The notes under the pieces were generated by a model, which was given only the letters and a program-made list of their open reading frames with translations, ran no database searches and was not told the origin of the DNA. A stretch of DNA of 64,000 nucleotides. Origin: Liolophura sinensis. Taxonomy: Eukaryota > Mollusca > Polyplacophora > Chitonida > Chitonidae. Positions 33,986-45,316 of the stretch are shown piece after piece. Position numbers and translations under genes: made by a program. Location of the stretch: contig NC_088302.1 in NCBI RefSeq assembly GCF_032854445.1, positions 36,338,191-36,402,190 on the forward strand, given 5' to 3'. Position 1 is the first letter of the stretch; the number at the start of each line of letters is the position of its first letter.

Positions 33986-35353
33986 ATAAATGAGCGTCTG
34001 GCGCGATGATATGATTTAAGAAAACAGGGTCCACTCTGTGCACTCCACTCGCTAGATGAACGAATATTTTTTTTCCTTTCACACAAAAATGACCACAAAG
34101 AATTCGAAGTAACAGATAAAATGGCATATCTTAATAAACAATGGTTTACATGAAGAACTCTTAGAAAAGAATGAAATGGAAATCACTTCCAATGAAACAA
34201 TATGCACGGCTATTGTAGCCGAGGGTATGTTACGTTACCGAGTGGTGGAACTTTGATATTTACAACTGTCCGAGTAAATACGATAGCCTATGCATCCCAT
34301 TTAGGGTTTCTTGTGCTGCGTTAAAATGCTGTGTGCCCCCTCGTCTCTCGACCAGGTCATCTAGCGATGGCAACTGGTCGCATGGGAATCGATATGTGTG
34401 GGATTATATGGTAGGGCCGCTGCACAGCGAGCCCAAGTACCAACCGCCAGGGAGAGTTTGTCATATCATAGAGCCCGCACAGATCGATCCAGGCGTCTTT
34501 GTATTGCCTTGCGATCAGCTATCGAGCTAAAGGTATTTACAATATTCCTATGTTTTCCCAGCTCCAGTCGTTTGTACAGCTTGCATTATTAAATGATGGG
34601 ATTTGAGGACGAGAAGCGGATTATGATGACGCCCTGTGATCAGTAATGAGGAAATAGGCTGCTGACCAAAACCCAGCTTTGATATGTCTGCTGCAGACAG
34701 CCACGCCCAGCTTGACGTGAACAACGCACAGAAACGTAGAGCACTCTGCACACGGCCAACTCACAGGATAACAAAGACGAATTTGAAGTCAACACTCTAA
34801 AATCATTAACAAAAAGAAAACTCTTCAATTGTGTAGTGGCGATGTACGTGAAATTTCAAAATAACTCTGACCAGTCAAAGAAATCAACGTTCATAATTTT
34901 CTTGAAAGCAACCTCAGGCACCTGACATCATTCACTGTTTGCGCACCTCCTCCCTCACCTTCTCCTGACCACTCCACGTCCGCCCATAGACACAGGCGTC
35001 AGTGTTGACACGGTAAACAGTCCTCACAGATACATTTTCCATTCAATGACTTCGCAATTATCACCAATCGACTGTACGCCAAAATAAGCAAATCGTTAAT
35101 GTATTTCCAATAATGCAATTTTTTGGCAATAGATGGTACTTACTCTGTTAACATTCCTTTGGTAAAAAATCTGACTATATACAGACATCTTTTCTGTGTG
35201 AATTGTATAACACCGCCAATGAACAATCACTGCGTACAATTCCCCTGAAAAAACACACAGACTAGTAGCACCGCCAACAAATCTCCACATTGGCTCTCAT
35301 GCAGCCAGCCATGCCCACTAACGGGGCATGTAGCTTCATACCTTTCAAAAGGG
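33986..35353. other. Intergenic region 3' of the GPCR gene
   Basis: No exon, repeat or RNA gene recognised. It would include the 3' UTR of the minus-strand receptor gene, but I could not place its end. Confidence 0.35.
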
Positions 35354-35556
35354 TTATACCAAATCCAGTTGAATCTTAATGTTCGCTTTGTTGTCTGACA
35401 ATGCCTTAACGTCTTCTGACCAGCCTTCCGCCACGTTGGTCAGTCTACAACGTTCCATGTCCTTGCACAAATCTTTTTCTATATTGCCCCTATCACTGGT
35501 ATTGAGCTTGTCATCAGGTGGTTTTGCGTCTTTGTCCGAACTACCGGCAGAACTGT
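35354..35556 (-). other. Possible continuation of GPCR C-terminal tail in shifted frame
   Basis: Open frame of 67 codons from DSSAGSSDKD to IKIQLDLV, overlapping the printed stop. It is hydrophilic and rich in Asp, Lys and Ser, as receptor tails often are. It would make a protein of about 545 residues. This is inference from frame continuity; no homologue is recognised. Confidence 0.4.
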
Positions 35557-36716
35557 CCCCCACCCAGTCTTGGCACCGGCCCCACCACCGCCTCGGGAAC
35601 CTGTAAATACTGTCCGGAGGATGCCGGATTGCTTGGGCTAGATTTGGGCCGGCTACTGTTGCCCGGACACTGGTCCCCATCCATATCAACTAGTGCAGCG
35701 CCTCCTCTTAGTGATAAAAGGGATCCGAACGTCTGGAGGCCGAGCTGGCTACGATCATAGGTTGGATCACTAATCACTGACACCGAACGTGGCCGTCTCA
35801 GAATGGCAGCATAGGTCTGTAGACTATTCCGATGTTTCCGCTCCTCGGTGTGACTGTCCGGGTGGACTCGGGTCTTCAGCAGTCTGCGGAACGCCAAGCG
35901 AAAATTCCTGCTAAACACAGCATACAGTAGCGGATTGAGCGCACAAGGAATTAAAGACAGCCAAGTTGTGGTTGTTACGGCGAGGTTTGTGCTGTGCTCA
36001 GCTTCTCCGCTCCAGTCGTGCACAGAGAGCTTGGTGTTTATTCCCATGAAGGGAAGAAAGGCCAGACTAAACACAATAAGCAGACTAACCAACCGCGTAA
36101 TCGCCTTTAGTTGCCTGCTCAGCGGAGACGAGTTACATTCACGGCGTCCATCTTCCAAAGCGTTGTTGTTGAAATACTCAGAGTAAGGATCGGCAAAGCT
36201 TTTGGTGGCGCTGGGGAAACTCAGCATCGACAGCCTCTTGATCGGGGCCATGAAAGCATATGCTACAGGGCCGCTAGCATTCACGGTGTTCGCATTATGA
36301 CAGTCGCTGGCACCCTGTATTGATTTGCCGTTGGCATCTTTGATCTTATTTGCGTGTTCTCGCGCAACTAGTATTATTCTACAGTAGCAGAAAAGCATCA
36401 ATGCCAACGGCAAGATGGAATTAGTTATCATCATGACTACTGTATATTTGGCGTTGCTCTCCCATAGTATGAAGCAAGAAAATCTTGCTTTTTGATAGCA
36501 AATCCCATTCCAGCCCACCAACGGGGGCAGGCTGGTCCCAATGGCGATGCCCCATACCAAAAGCAGCAAGACGGAGGTATACCGCCAGACTGACCAGGAG
36601 GTGTAGCGAAGACACTGGATAATGGCATAGTAACGGTCAAGACTGATGACAGCTGAGCTCAGAGCCGAACTCGTTTGAAACACGCTCGCTAAAAATCCCA
36701 TGGCTTTACACATATT
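35541..36716 (-). CDS. GPCR exon 2 (TM3 to C-terminus)
   Basis: Starts N-M-C-K just after a TTTATTTCAG acceptor and encodes TM3-TM7 plus a basic, Ser-rich cytoplasmic tail (RRPRSVSVIS at about 397-406 is a plausible kinase site). As printed, the frame stops at 35541 after GGGQFCR. Removing one base of the G5 run at 35557-35561 would move the reading into the frame that stays open for 67 further codons, to 35354. The printed end may therefore reflect a sequencing indel or a real frameshift. Confidence 0.88.
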   Translation of the reverse strand, partial: NMCKAMGFLASVFQTSSALSSAVISLDRYYAIIQCLRYTSWSVWRYTSVLLLLVWGIAIGTSLPPLVGWNGICYQKARFSCFILWESNAKYTVVMMITNSILPLALMLFCYCRIILVAREHANKIKDANGKSIQGASDCHNANTVNASGPVAYAFMAPIKRLSMLSFPSATKSFADPYSEYFNNNALEDGRRECNSSPLSRQLKAITRLVSLLIVFSLAFLPFMGINTKLSVHDWSGEAEHSTNLAVTTTTWLSLIPCALNPLLYAVFSRNFRLAFRRLLKTRVHPDSHTEERKHRNSLQTYAAILRRPRSVSVISDPTYDRSQLGLQTFGSLLSLRGGAALVDMDGDQCPGNSSRPKSSPSNPASSGQYLQVPEAVVGPVPRLGGGQFCR

Positions 36717-38035
36717 CTGAAATAAAACAAAGAAAAGAAATAACACATTTTAAACCAAAAAAATTAACTACAAAAAATTCACAGAATGAAAAATGTTTTT
36801 TCTGAGTACTGTAAATAATTAATTTCCACTTAGCACTCTGCACCGAGTGCTTTTATGTCTTAAGCTCATAGTTATTGATTTGAAATTTTTGGACGTGCTA
36901 ATGTTAATGGTTTAGTTAAATGTAACACAAATCGTTCCGCTCATGTTAGCAGATACCCATCGGATTGCTAATCAAGTCTGATCGAATATCTGGGCGAACC
37001 AGTTGGATAGAATAAATAAATTTAAAAAGAGATTTGCTCTGAGATATTTTTATTGTTAAAATTAAGTTGGTTTCTTTCTCAATCCCATAACGAACTGGAC
37101 TTTCACGATCCCGGACGCAATTTATGGCGGTCAGGACAATAATCTATTTGATCAGAATAACGAATGGCGACTGTTCTGATCGCATTACGAGAACAAGGAC
37201 AAAGGGATTAATTTAGTTGAAGATTAAGTGGGATAAAGCTGTCGATAATTCTCCAGGGAATCGACAGAGCGATCGATAAGTTATTTTGAGGAGGCTTTTC
37301 TCTTCATACCGGAGCTGTGATTTCCTTCAGTTAGCGCCTTCACTTAAGGGGGAATAACCCACCAGTAACATCAACGGATGTGAGCTGCCCGAAATTGTGC
37401 TTTACTACTGAGGTTGTCAAGACAATTACTGTGCTCACGAATACACCGAACGAAATGCATACAGCTTTATTGACATTCATATCGTGCTGCCTTCTCTTAA
37501 CACACAAGATCTATATCCAATAATTGGTCTGTATAAGTTTCGTTAAATGACATAACATGTAAATGGCGGAATGATTATTCCATTGTCAAGCCTTAACGAG
37601 ATATCTCCATTGTGATCTCCGCGTATATACTGAGAAAACTATAAGTTGCAGGGAGTGGGTGGCGGAGGACTTGAACACACCATATGTGTGTTCAAAACCG
37701 GCCATTGAAATGGAATTTGCTGACTCCCCATGTGGAGCTTTGGTGACAAGAAAGGGTTCACGGCACCTGCATGTGACGGTTTGCGCAGTCTGACGTTATT
37801 TATTCATTTGATTTGTGTTTAACGCCCTAGTCATGATATTTTCTCTTATGAAGGCTGGACAGTTTATGGATGGAGGAAACCGGAGCGCCCGTTTGAAAAC
37901 TTTGCATGGGGACTTTACAAATCCCCCATGTGAAAGGCCACAGCACTACCAACAAGAGCTCTTGGAACTCTTGGAAGAGCCAGCGAAAGACCCATATCTT
38001 TATTTCAGGGAATATCAGATGCTTGCTCATAATAT

Positions 38036-38066
<31 letters not shown>

Positions 38067-41000
38067 TTATAACTGATGTTTTATTTCACTAATACGACGG
38101 CGGCCAACATTATTGTAGGAGGAAACCCGTCTGAGCCCACGGCAAACCCAAGAATACCCTCAGGCTGCTAGCAGACTTGCCGTGTCCGATCGGAGAGGAA
38201 GCCACCATAAGGTGGAAACTCACCGCGATGGGATTTGGTCTGAGGTGCCTGAGGCATTGTGCTGCCCTCGGCTACCGAGCCTCCGCACGGTCATAATAAT
38301 GAGCAGTATATATCATCACACAAAGGAGACATTCCGTATACACCTCCAAGTCCGATTAAGTCTCCAAGATTAGCAATGTTCCTTCCTCCCATCGTGGATG
38401 ACAACTGAAGCTGAAGTGTTTAAAGGAGAAGAAAACAAAAGAAACAAACAAACAAAAAAGCCTAAATCAGATGAAAGAGCTTGAAACCTTATTGCAAATA
38501 TGGTGATCAATATTTTTGATTTCTTCTTTCAGGAGAAAATGAGTATTTGGAAATATGTTTGAATGTCTAGTAACTGGGACTACAATTTGGTATATATCGT
38601 CTTTGCTTTATAATTCTCTAAATAAGGATATGATGCATACGTAATGAATTTATTGGAATTTAAATGTTATGCCCAAACACAGGCCTTTAATCTGATTTAA
38701 ATATCTTTAATCCGGTAATATTTATGGTTATATTTTTAAAATATAAATATAATCATAATCCAGAATGAGCACATTTATTAGCTGAAAACACCAAATTCTA
38801 GACCAAATATATTTATTAAACATATACTACATCCTTATTTATAACATTATTAAACAAAGACAATATATTCCAAGAGGTGGTCCCAATATACCCACCATAC
38901 AAATATTATTTTTAAATGCCTTTTCCTCTTTAAAGAAAAATCGAGAAAAAAAATTGAAAAAAATACTGAAAACCATATTTACAACTAAATTTTCGCACTC
39001 TTTCATCTTAACTTGACGAAATTTTTATGTTTTCTTCACCTTTAAGGACTTCGCTATTCACCGGGCAAATCAATGAGTTAGACCTGCTTGTTTGACACGA
39101 AAATGTGTAGATGGGGCACAAATATTAAACATCTCTACTCAGCCAAGTTCGAATAGCAGGAATTCACACATTTTGTTAAAAGATCCTTAGTTAAACTGCT
39201 TTCTTCCATCCTCCATAGAACTGTTTCGCATACTCACATACGCTTACCGATAGCGATACGTTATCACTTTATGAGCTTTGTGAACAAGCAACTGATACCA
39301 GCCGCCACACACGTCAGTGCGGATATAGGAATATCTCGTAGATAGTTTAAATTTGCTATCCATGCATGGAATGGAAACTATTGCCTGGAATTTCTGCTCT
39401 TTTAATTGAGACATTTCAGATTGAATACTGAGAAAAAAGCAGAATTTACTATTTAAAAAAAGTGGGGGGAGGGACAGTAGTGTAAAAATCCGAGAATTGC
39501 GGCAAAAACCGCGAAACCTACTTTTCTTCATGTGTGAACGCAAACGGCTGGGGTTCTCATATTCGTATCCCTATAGGTAAAGGTTTCGTCTATAATGGAT
39601 GGATCTCATATGCCCAGTGCTCAACTTCCCCTCCTTGTCACAAGGTTTTTTTTCATTTCTTTCTCGGTGAAACAAATTGTCATGACGCCACACAAATATT
39701 GCACTGTAGTCAATGTGTGAGCAAAAAAGCGAATTTAAATATTGACAAAATATGAAATGTTACATGACCGAGATTCTTTGTGATTCTACTGAGTTTAAAA
39801 TTCTTGACAAAAACTAAAAACAGAACATAGTGCCAATAAACTACAAAATTTGTCTCAACAATGGTCACGCGTATGATGTCTCTTGCTAGGAAATACCATG
39901 GAAATACATGCATGGCGGTATGTAGTCAGAGCAATATAACTGTTGACGACGACATTGTAAACACTGGATACCTCACCTACCTGAAATAACCTATATGTTG
40001 AGTGAGGAAAAGGCCATTTAGAATATCAATAGATGAACGACACAAATAGCCATGACCTTGTAAACATGACTGAATGCCAATGGACAGTTATAGACGTCCC
40101 CAACAAAGAAAATAAGCCTGTTACTATTCTGTACTGTAAATTGTCAGTTCAAAATAGGTACCGGCTTGTTAACTCTCATTTACTTTCACGCACCAATACT
40201 AAACGGAAATTGGCCTATGGCCGGGAAATTGCAGGCTACATCAGGACAAAGGTGGCGTCCTTTCACAAAGTACGAGTGTCCAAACGGGGATATTCAATCA
40301 CCATCCTGGTCATCAATGAATGTCCAATTAGGCAGAGTGCGTTGAGAACTGCGTGTATCATGTGGTAGTGTTGTCCAGACCAGTACCTTAGTGGGATGAC
40401 TTCCTCAAACAAAAAACCTATTGTTCACATTTTGTCCTCATAATGTGTGGTCACACTTGACTCACTATTACATGCTCATAATGTGGTCAAACTTGACTCA
40501 CTATTACATACTCATAATGTGGTCAAACTTGACTCACTATTACATGCTCATAATGTGGTCAAACTTGACTCATTATTATATGCTCATAATGTGGTCAAAC
40601 TTGACTCACTGTTACATGCTCATAATGTGGTCAAACTTGACTCACTATTACATACTCATAATGTGGTTAAACTTGACTCACTATTACATGCTCATAATGT
40701 GGTCATACTTGACTCATTATTATATGCTCATAATGTGGTCAAACTTGATTCACTATTACAGGCCGTTGACCCACTAATTGACCTTTAAGTTGATTCGATT
40801 GGAAGAATTTTATCACTAGTAAATCACTAGAAGAATTTTATCACTAGTAAATTCTACCATAATAAAACGTTTCTATTACACTTTTTGATGAAACATGATA
40901 ACCATAAATAGGCTATACACCTGATAATCCTGCAAGTTTCCATACGATACCTAACACGATATGACAGATACATCGCTGACAGGTGCAATACTCACATTTG

Positions 41001-44000
41001 TTGACAACATTTCTTTATGACAACGTGTTTTCCTGCAAGGTTCTGTATTTGTATACACAGTTTTCGGCTCAGCAAGTAAACAAGTTATGTTTTACACTTC
41101 ATACATAGTAATATGTTTCAAACTGCTGCCTCTGAGTTGACCTAACACAGCTTATGAAGATTGCGAGAGAATCCATTGCGTTATCACCATACATATTTCA
41201 CACCACCTCCGCTGCTGAATTGACATAACAGAGGTAATGAAAAGGGCGAGAAGTTTCTATTATCATTAACACTAAACTATCACGCAGCAGAATTCCTTTT
41301 GCTACAAACACGTCTACAATTAGGGAATCAGAAATTGTTACAAAATACAAAAAGCCTTCACAAATGGTATCGCAGCATTGTTATTTGATTTGATGCCCGA
41401 TCAGATCTAATATATGCGCAGACATTTTGCCATATTCACAAGAAAAACGAACACACGTCTACAGAGATTCGTTGTATTCATATTAGACCTGCAGACTACT
41501 TCATGTACGCGGATCGACTGGAAATTAAATGCGAATATATCAAAGCGTCTATGTCAGCTTGCTAGTTCATTATGAACCCTACTAGCGACGGTGACATGCA
41601 CAATTTGATGAATATACCAAGCAAGACTGATTACTAATTGACTTGAATGTTTCCACGGTTACCATGACAGGCTAATAAAATTATAAAGCTTTATCCATCC
41701 AAAACCATCCAAAAAATCGATAAACTATTAAACCACAGAAGTAAATATACCTATTATAAACGAATGTACACTGAATCCATTGCCACTTTACAGCAACAGC
41801 AGGACCACCTTTGCTTCTTATCTCTATCACAACCGATGGAAATCCCAAACACAATAATGGATGTGGACGTTCAGTTGAGAACGATGGCTAGAGTTTTACT
41901 GCCTGGAACCCTCGAAGTCTGAACTCCTCTTGACGTATGTGAGACAGAAAAGTGCCAGGGAAATGTGACAAATTAGATTTGTGCCCGAAGAGCAATAACG
42001 TCTGAGAAGGTTTCTGACTTATTGGGTTGGGCTTGTCAACAGCCTGCCCAAGAGAAGAAAGTGCTCTTTAAGTTGGCGACTAAGACGTTAGATTGTACAC
42101 ACAGACACTCGTGAGTTGAAGGAGGGCAACTCAAGCATGTCCCCACTATTTATAGGCATTGGGAGTGGAAACCTGCTAGGCGTAATAATTTTCTCACGAC
42201 AGGCAAAAACTGCACATTAAACATAGTGTACCATAAACATCGATATGGGTTCAGCGTGTCTATTCCGGCATACCATCCGACCAATGATGTTAAAGGACGA
42301 TGCTTCATATAACAGTCTAGCTTTTGATGATCGTTGTCACTGTACCCGAATATTTTAGTTTGCAACATGGATAGTATGCCCATTATAAACCGTCACCTGA
42401 TGCTTGTTCTCAAAATTAAAAGTGGTCAATATCTGTGGTGAACCCCATCACTGCCTTATTTAGCAAAGTATTGTCCTAGCACCAGCCGATCAGCCTTTGG
42501 CCAATATCGTTTCAAGATCGAATCCAGTTCACGTTTGTTCAATTGCAGCTTTAAGTTAGTATATTTCTAGAGTGTCTGGAGAAGGGAGGTGTTTTTCAGC
42601 ATTCCGCTGTAGAATATGCGAAATAACCTTGAGCACGTTGTTAAACATAGGCCTTATGCATATTATTCCTACGGAAATATAAAACCTACGAATATCTTAT
42701 TCATTAATTCTTATTCAGTACTCACTTGTCTGGTGTTTTTTTTTAGATAAATATTATGTACCTTTTTTTCCAAAAGATGAAAACAATATTTCTTCACAAT
42801 TTATGAGGTCATGCATTTGGCAAATTAAAATATTTATTTATTTATTTATTTACCTGATTGGAGTTTTACGCCGTACTCAAGAATATTTCACTTATACGAC
42901 TGCGGCCAGCAGTATAGTGGGGGGAAACTAGGCAGAGCCCAAGTGAAACCCACGGCCATCCGCGGGATGCCGTCAGATTTTCCTGCGTGCTAAACACCTC
43001 GGCCACCTTCCTGTGTGCTAACCACCTCGGCCACGGAGGCCCCATCAAATTAAAATAGGTGCAATAAGTAATGTATTTCAGTTTCGTAGTATGGACAGTA
43101 AAGGTCTTCGTTCTTCCCACTGCGATAATGATATACCTGCAGTCTACAACATATGATGGAACGTGAAGGGAACAAGAACACACCTCTCCTCATTGTTCTG
43201 TTTAATAACTTACATGTTTGGTCAACGTTACATGAGTCATATCGCCAGTATGTGATCTTGTGGTAGACTGTCTCCAGTGTCGAGATATTTAAAATGCTGC
43301 ATCACTCAAACACTATGCTTAAGATGCTCTACACATACCACACAACCCACCCACTATCTACTGACACCGAGCTGAACAAAATTTCGCCCATCCCTTAAAT
43401 CTGTGGACATTAAGGGATTTCAGCCAATGAAGTTACAGTGTATAATGATTTCCTGGTCTTAGGTCGAGTAAGTTGCTGAGTTGTTAAATCAGAAAGAAAT
43501 TGATTAGTGTTACATTATTGTACCAAAGCTATTATTCACAATTTGAACTGTGCTTTTGACATGATTGTTCAGTTCATTTTTTTTCTCTGCAAATTGGTGT
43601 TTAACGCCGTGCCCAACAATTTTTCATCTAAATTTATATGACACCCGTTGTGGTTATGGGTGGAGGAAACCTAAACCACCGACCTTTGCCCAGCACCTAG
43701 CACACCTCCTGACTTACAGGCGCAGCTTTTCAGCTAAATCATTTTATTATCATGTTTAGAACAGTTTGTGAATTGAAGATAAACATACACATCAAACTAC
43801 ATCTATTCAGTGTTTGAAGTATTCTGAATTAAAATTCTTCATTATCCCAAGCCTTTGTAATACTATTCGATTTGAGTACATTTGAATATATGTGACACAA
43901 ACATTCACAATAATTTTATCCCTGCTACATTACAAGAACCAGTTTATTTATAAATCAAACATGAGTGATACAACATATAAAATCCACCTGAAAACCAATT

Positions 44001-45316
44001 CTAATAACTGTCTATCGCTTAAAATAGAATAATAAAGTACTGTTACAGAACAAACCAGTTTGCGAGACCTTAGAAGTTACAAGAATAAAAGTGTAATTTC
44101 AAACTAGAATATACAAACTAATTCTGGTTTGAAGTTACAAGTTATAAGTGCGTACTTGTAACCTCTACCTAAAGGTCTCTAATCTTGTAAGAGTTAATTA
44201 TTAACTGTGTCGGCTGAGGGAAATCATGGACTGTTAGCAAGACAGTTCAAGAGCACATAATTGTTAATTGAATATGCATAATTTTCAATTTCTGAAATTT
44301 GCAATGTCTTTTAAAACACTTTTAGTGAGAAAATTATTAATCGTAACTTAAATATAATCTGATACCGGAAAGTGCAGTAAGCTACTATTTAATAATTGGC
44401 AGGCCATTGAAAGGAAGTAAGTTCAAAATCATAAAATTTCTCCGGCAGCAACCTGCGGACGTCCGTTGGTTTCGTCTGGGCTCTGCCCGGTTTCCTCCCA
44501 CCATAATGCTGGCCTTCGTCGTATAAGTGAAATATTCTTGAGTACGGCGTAAAACACCAATCAAATAAATAAATAAATAAATCATAAAATTAGTTGTTTT
44601 GACAACATCTCCTACAGATAAACGAAGAACAAAAATCAGATTCGGAATCACCGAACCGAAATGCATCATTATAAATCGAAGTTATATCAACATTCAAAAC
44701 TTTTTATGACGTCATATATTCGACAAATGAAGAGCTTCTAAAGTTTTAAGGGATTTTAATGTCTTTCTTCCAATGACCTTACAGTGAGAGAAAACTAGGC
44801 AGAGCCCGGGGGAAGCCCACGAACATCCGCAGGTTGCTGCAAGATCTTCACACGTACTGCCGGAGAGGAAGCCAGCATGAACTGGACTTGAACTCACAGC
44901 GACCGCATTGGTGAGCGGATCCTTGGTTATTACGCTGCGCTAGCGCGCTAACCAACTGAGCCACGGAGACCCCGCTTTCAGCTTCCAATACTGTTTCTAT
45001 TTGCTGTAAACACTTACATGTTCAATGTAAAGAAAGTGATACTCACCTTTCCGTGAGTCCATTGCAGTCGGAGGATCCCTTCCAGCATCACTGGCACGAC
45101 CAAGCTGCCCACCAGAAAGTCACTGAATGCCAGATTCAAAAGAAACACGGAACCAGCCGTCCGCATCCTTTTGGTGCGTAAAGTTGTCAAGATGACCACC
45201 AAGTTGACCGCAATGGACACGGTACAAATCAGCACCAAGGACACGAAAAGAACCGTGCTCTCTGTCGCGTTGGGAAATCTGGTCACGTTTCCGTCCGCTG
45301 ATATGTTCACTTCCAT
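35541..45316 (-). CDS. Class A G-protein-coupled receptor, two-exon gene model
   Basis: Joins 45316..45047 and 36716..35541 (90 + 391 = 481 residues). The intron (45046 to 36717) has a GTGAGT donor and a TTTATTTCAG acceptor, and the junction is in phase 0. The N-terminus has three N-glycosylation sequons (N4, N10, N16). Seven membrane segments follow. Class A marks are N38 (TM1), LAFSD with D66 (TM2), C93 at the start of TM3, DRY at 117-119, a cysteine in loop 2, and NPLLY at 351-355 (TM7). The third inner loop is long (about 208-292). Position 3.32 is Ala (A100), which argues against an amine receptor, and TM6 has Phe instead of the usual Trp before its proline (FLP, 310-312). LPPLVGW and DRYYAI resemble GPR161-type orphan receptors from memory, but I do not assign a subfamily. 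It probably signals from the plasma membrane or cilium; the ligand is unknown. The start ATG at 45316 is the first in frame near the exon's beginning. Confidence 0.88.
36747..37790. other. GPCR intron, 3' part
   Basis: AT-rich intronic sequence, nothing recognised. Confidence 0.6.
37795..38030 (-). mobile_element. SINE-like fragment in GPCR intron
   Basis: TTTATTCATTTGATTTGTGT, TTAACGCCCTAGTCATGATA and TGGATGGAGGAAACCGGAGC resemble the SINE 3' region. The remainder is diverged. A second SINE follows at once. Confidence 0.55.
38032..38240 (-). mobile_element. SINE-1, diverged, in GPCR intron
   Basis: (TATT)n tail, then ACTAATACGACGGCGGCCAA, GGAGGAAACCCGTCTGAGCC and CGGAGAGGAAGCCACCATAA. It has more substitutions than other copies. 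Confidence 0.75.
38241..40430. other. GPCR intron, no feature recognised
   Basis: Long AT-rich stretch. A plus-strand open frame of 111 codons (40033-40368) is antisense to the gene and has no recognised similarity. Confidence 0.45.
40436..40765. repeat. 36-bp minisatellite, about 9 units
   Basis: Unit TCATAATGTGGTCAAACTTG plus ACTCACTATTACATGC, period 36 bp (for example 40474 and 40510). Because 36 is a multiple of three, two frames stay open through the array. These open frames are a consequence of the repeat, not a gene. Confidence 0.95.
40766..42820. other. GPCR intron, no feature recognised
   Basis: AT-rich sequence with a short direct repeat (AGAAGAATTTTATCACTAGT region, about 40800-40850). 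No exon or mobile element is recognised. Confidence 0.45.
42833..43045 (-). mobile_element. Full-length SINE-1 with target-site duplication and doubled A-box
   Basis: Runs from a (TTTA)n tail at the left to GGCCACGGAGGCCCC at the right. CAAATTAAAATA flanks it exactly (42821-42832 and 43046-43057). On the minus strand the head reads GGGGCCTCCGTGGCCGAGG, and the TGGCCGAGGTG-TTAGCAC-CAGGAA stretch occurs twice in a row. No B-box region is seen. Confidence 0.92.
43580..43735 (-). mobile_element. Old SINE-like fragment in GPCR intron
   Basis: AAATTGGTGTTTAACGCCGT, CCAACAATTTTTCATC, TATATGACACCCG and TGGGTGGAGGAAACC. The tail resembles that of the SINE at 55511, but it is heavily diverged. Confidence 0.55.
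43736..44425. other. GPCR intron, no feature recognised
   Basis: AT-rich sequence. AACCAGTTTGCGAG and related short strings recur, but there is no defined repeat. Confidence 0.4.
44439..44578 (+). mobile_element. SINE-1, 5'-truncated, with target-site duplication
   Basis: Body from CTCCGGCAGCAACCTGCGGA to GGCGTAAAACACCAATCAAA plus (TAAA)n. The 13-bp direct repeat AAATCATAAAATT flanks it perfectly (44426-44438 and 44579-44591). Confidence 0.92.
44787..44975 (-). mobile_element. SINE-1 with intact tRNA-like head, tail missing
   Basis: On the minus strand it starts GGGGTCTCCGTGGCTCAGTT, followed by GGTTAGCGCGC (A-box region) and GCTGTGAGTTCAAGTCC (B-box). The body then follows, but it stops at about GAGAAAACTAGG without the 3' tail. 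Confidence 0.85.
45047..45316 (-). CDS. GPCR exon 1 (N-terminus to extracellular loop 1)
   Basis: Encodes the glycosylated N-terminal tail, TM1 (about residues 21-46), TM2 (about 57-78) and loop 1 up to RLQWTHGK. It ends GGAAAG with donor GTGAGTAT. A possible acceptor (ACTAATCTCAG) lies just upstream near 45331, so a 5' untranslated exon further upstream is possible. Confidence 0.87.

Noticed and set aside
34333-34530. 65-codon open frame near the GPCR 3' side
   Set aside because: No similarity, no conserved motif, and opposite strand to the gene.
40033-40368. 111-codon ATG-initiated open frame antisense within the GPCR intron
   Set aside because: No recognised family, no splice or regulatory support; open frames of this size can arise by chance. 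It remains possible but unsupported.
40421-40788. Two overlapping open frames of about 115 codons
   Set aside because: They are products of a 36-bp minisatellite whose period is a multiple of three.
44900-44975. Possible tRNA gene on the minus strand
   Set aside because: A and B boxes are present but they form the head of a SINE; no acceptor stem closes the structure.
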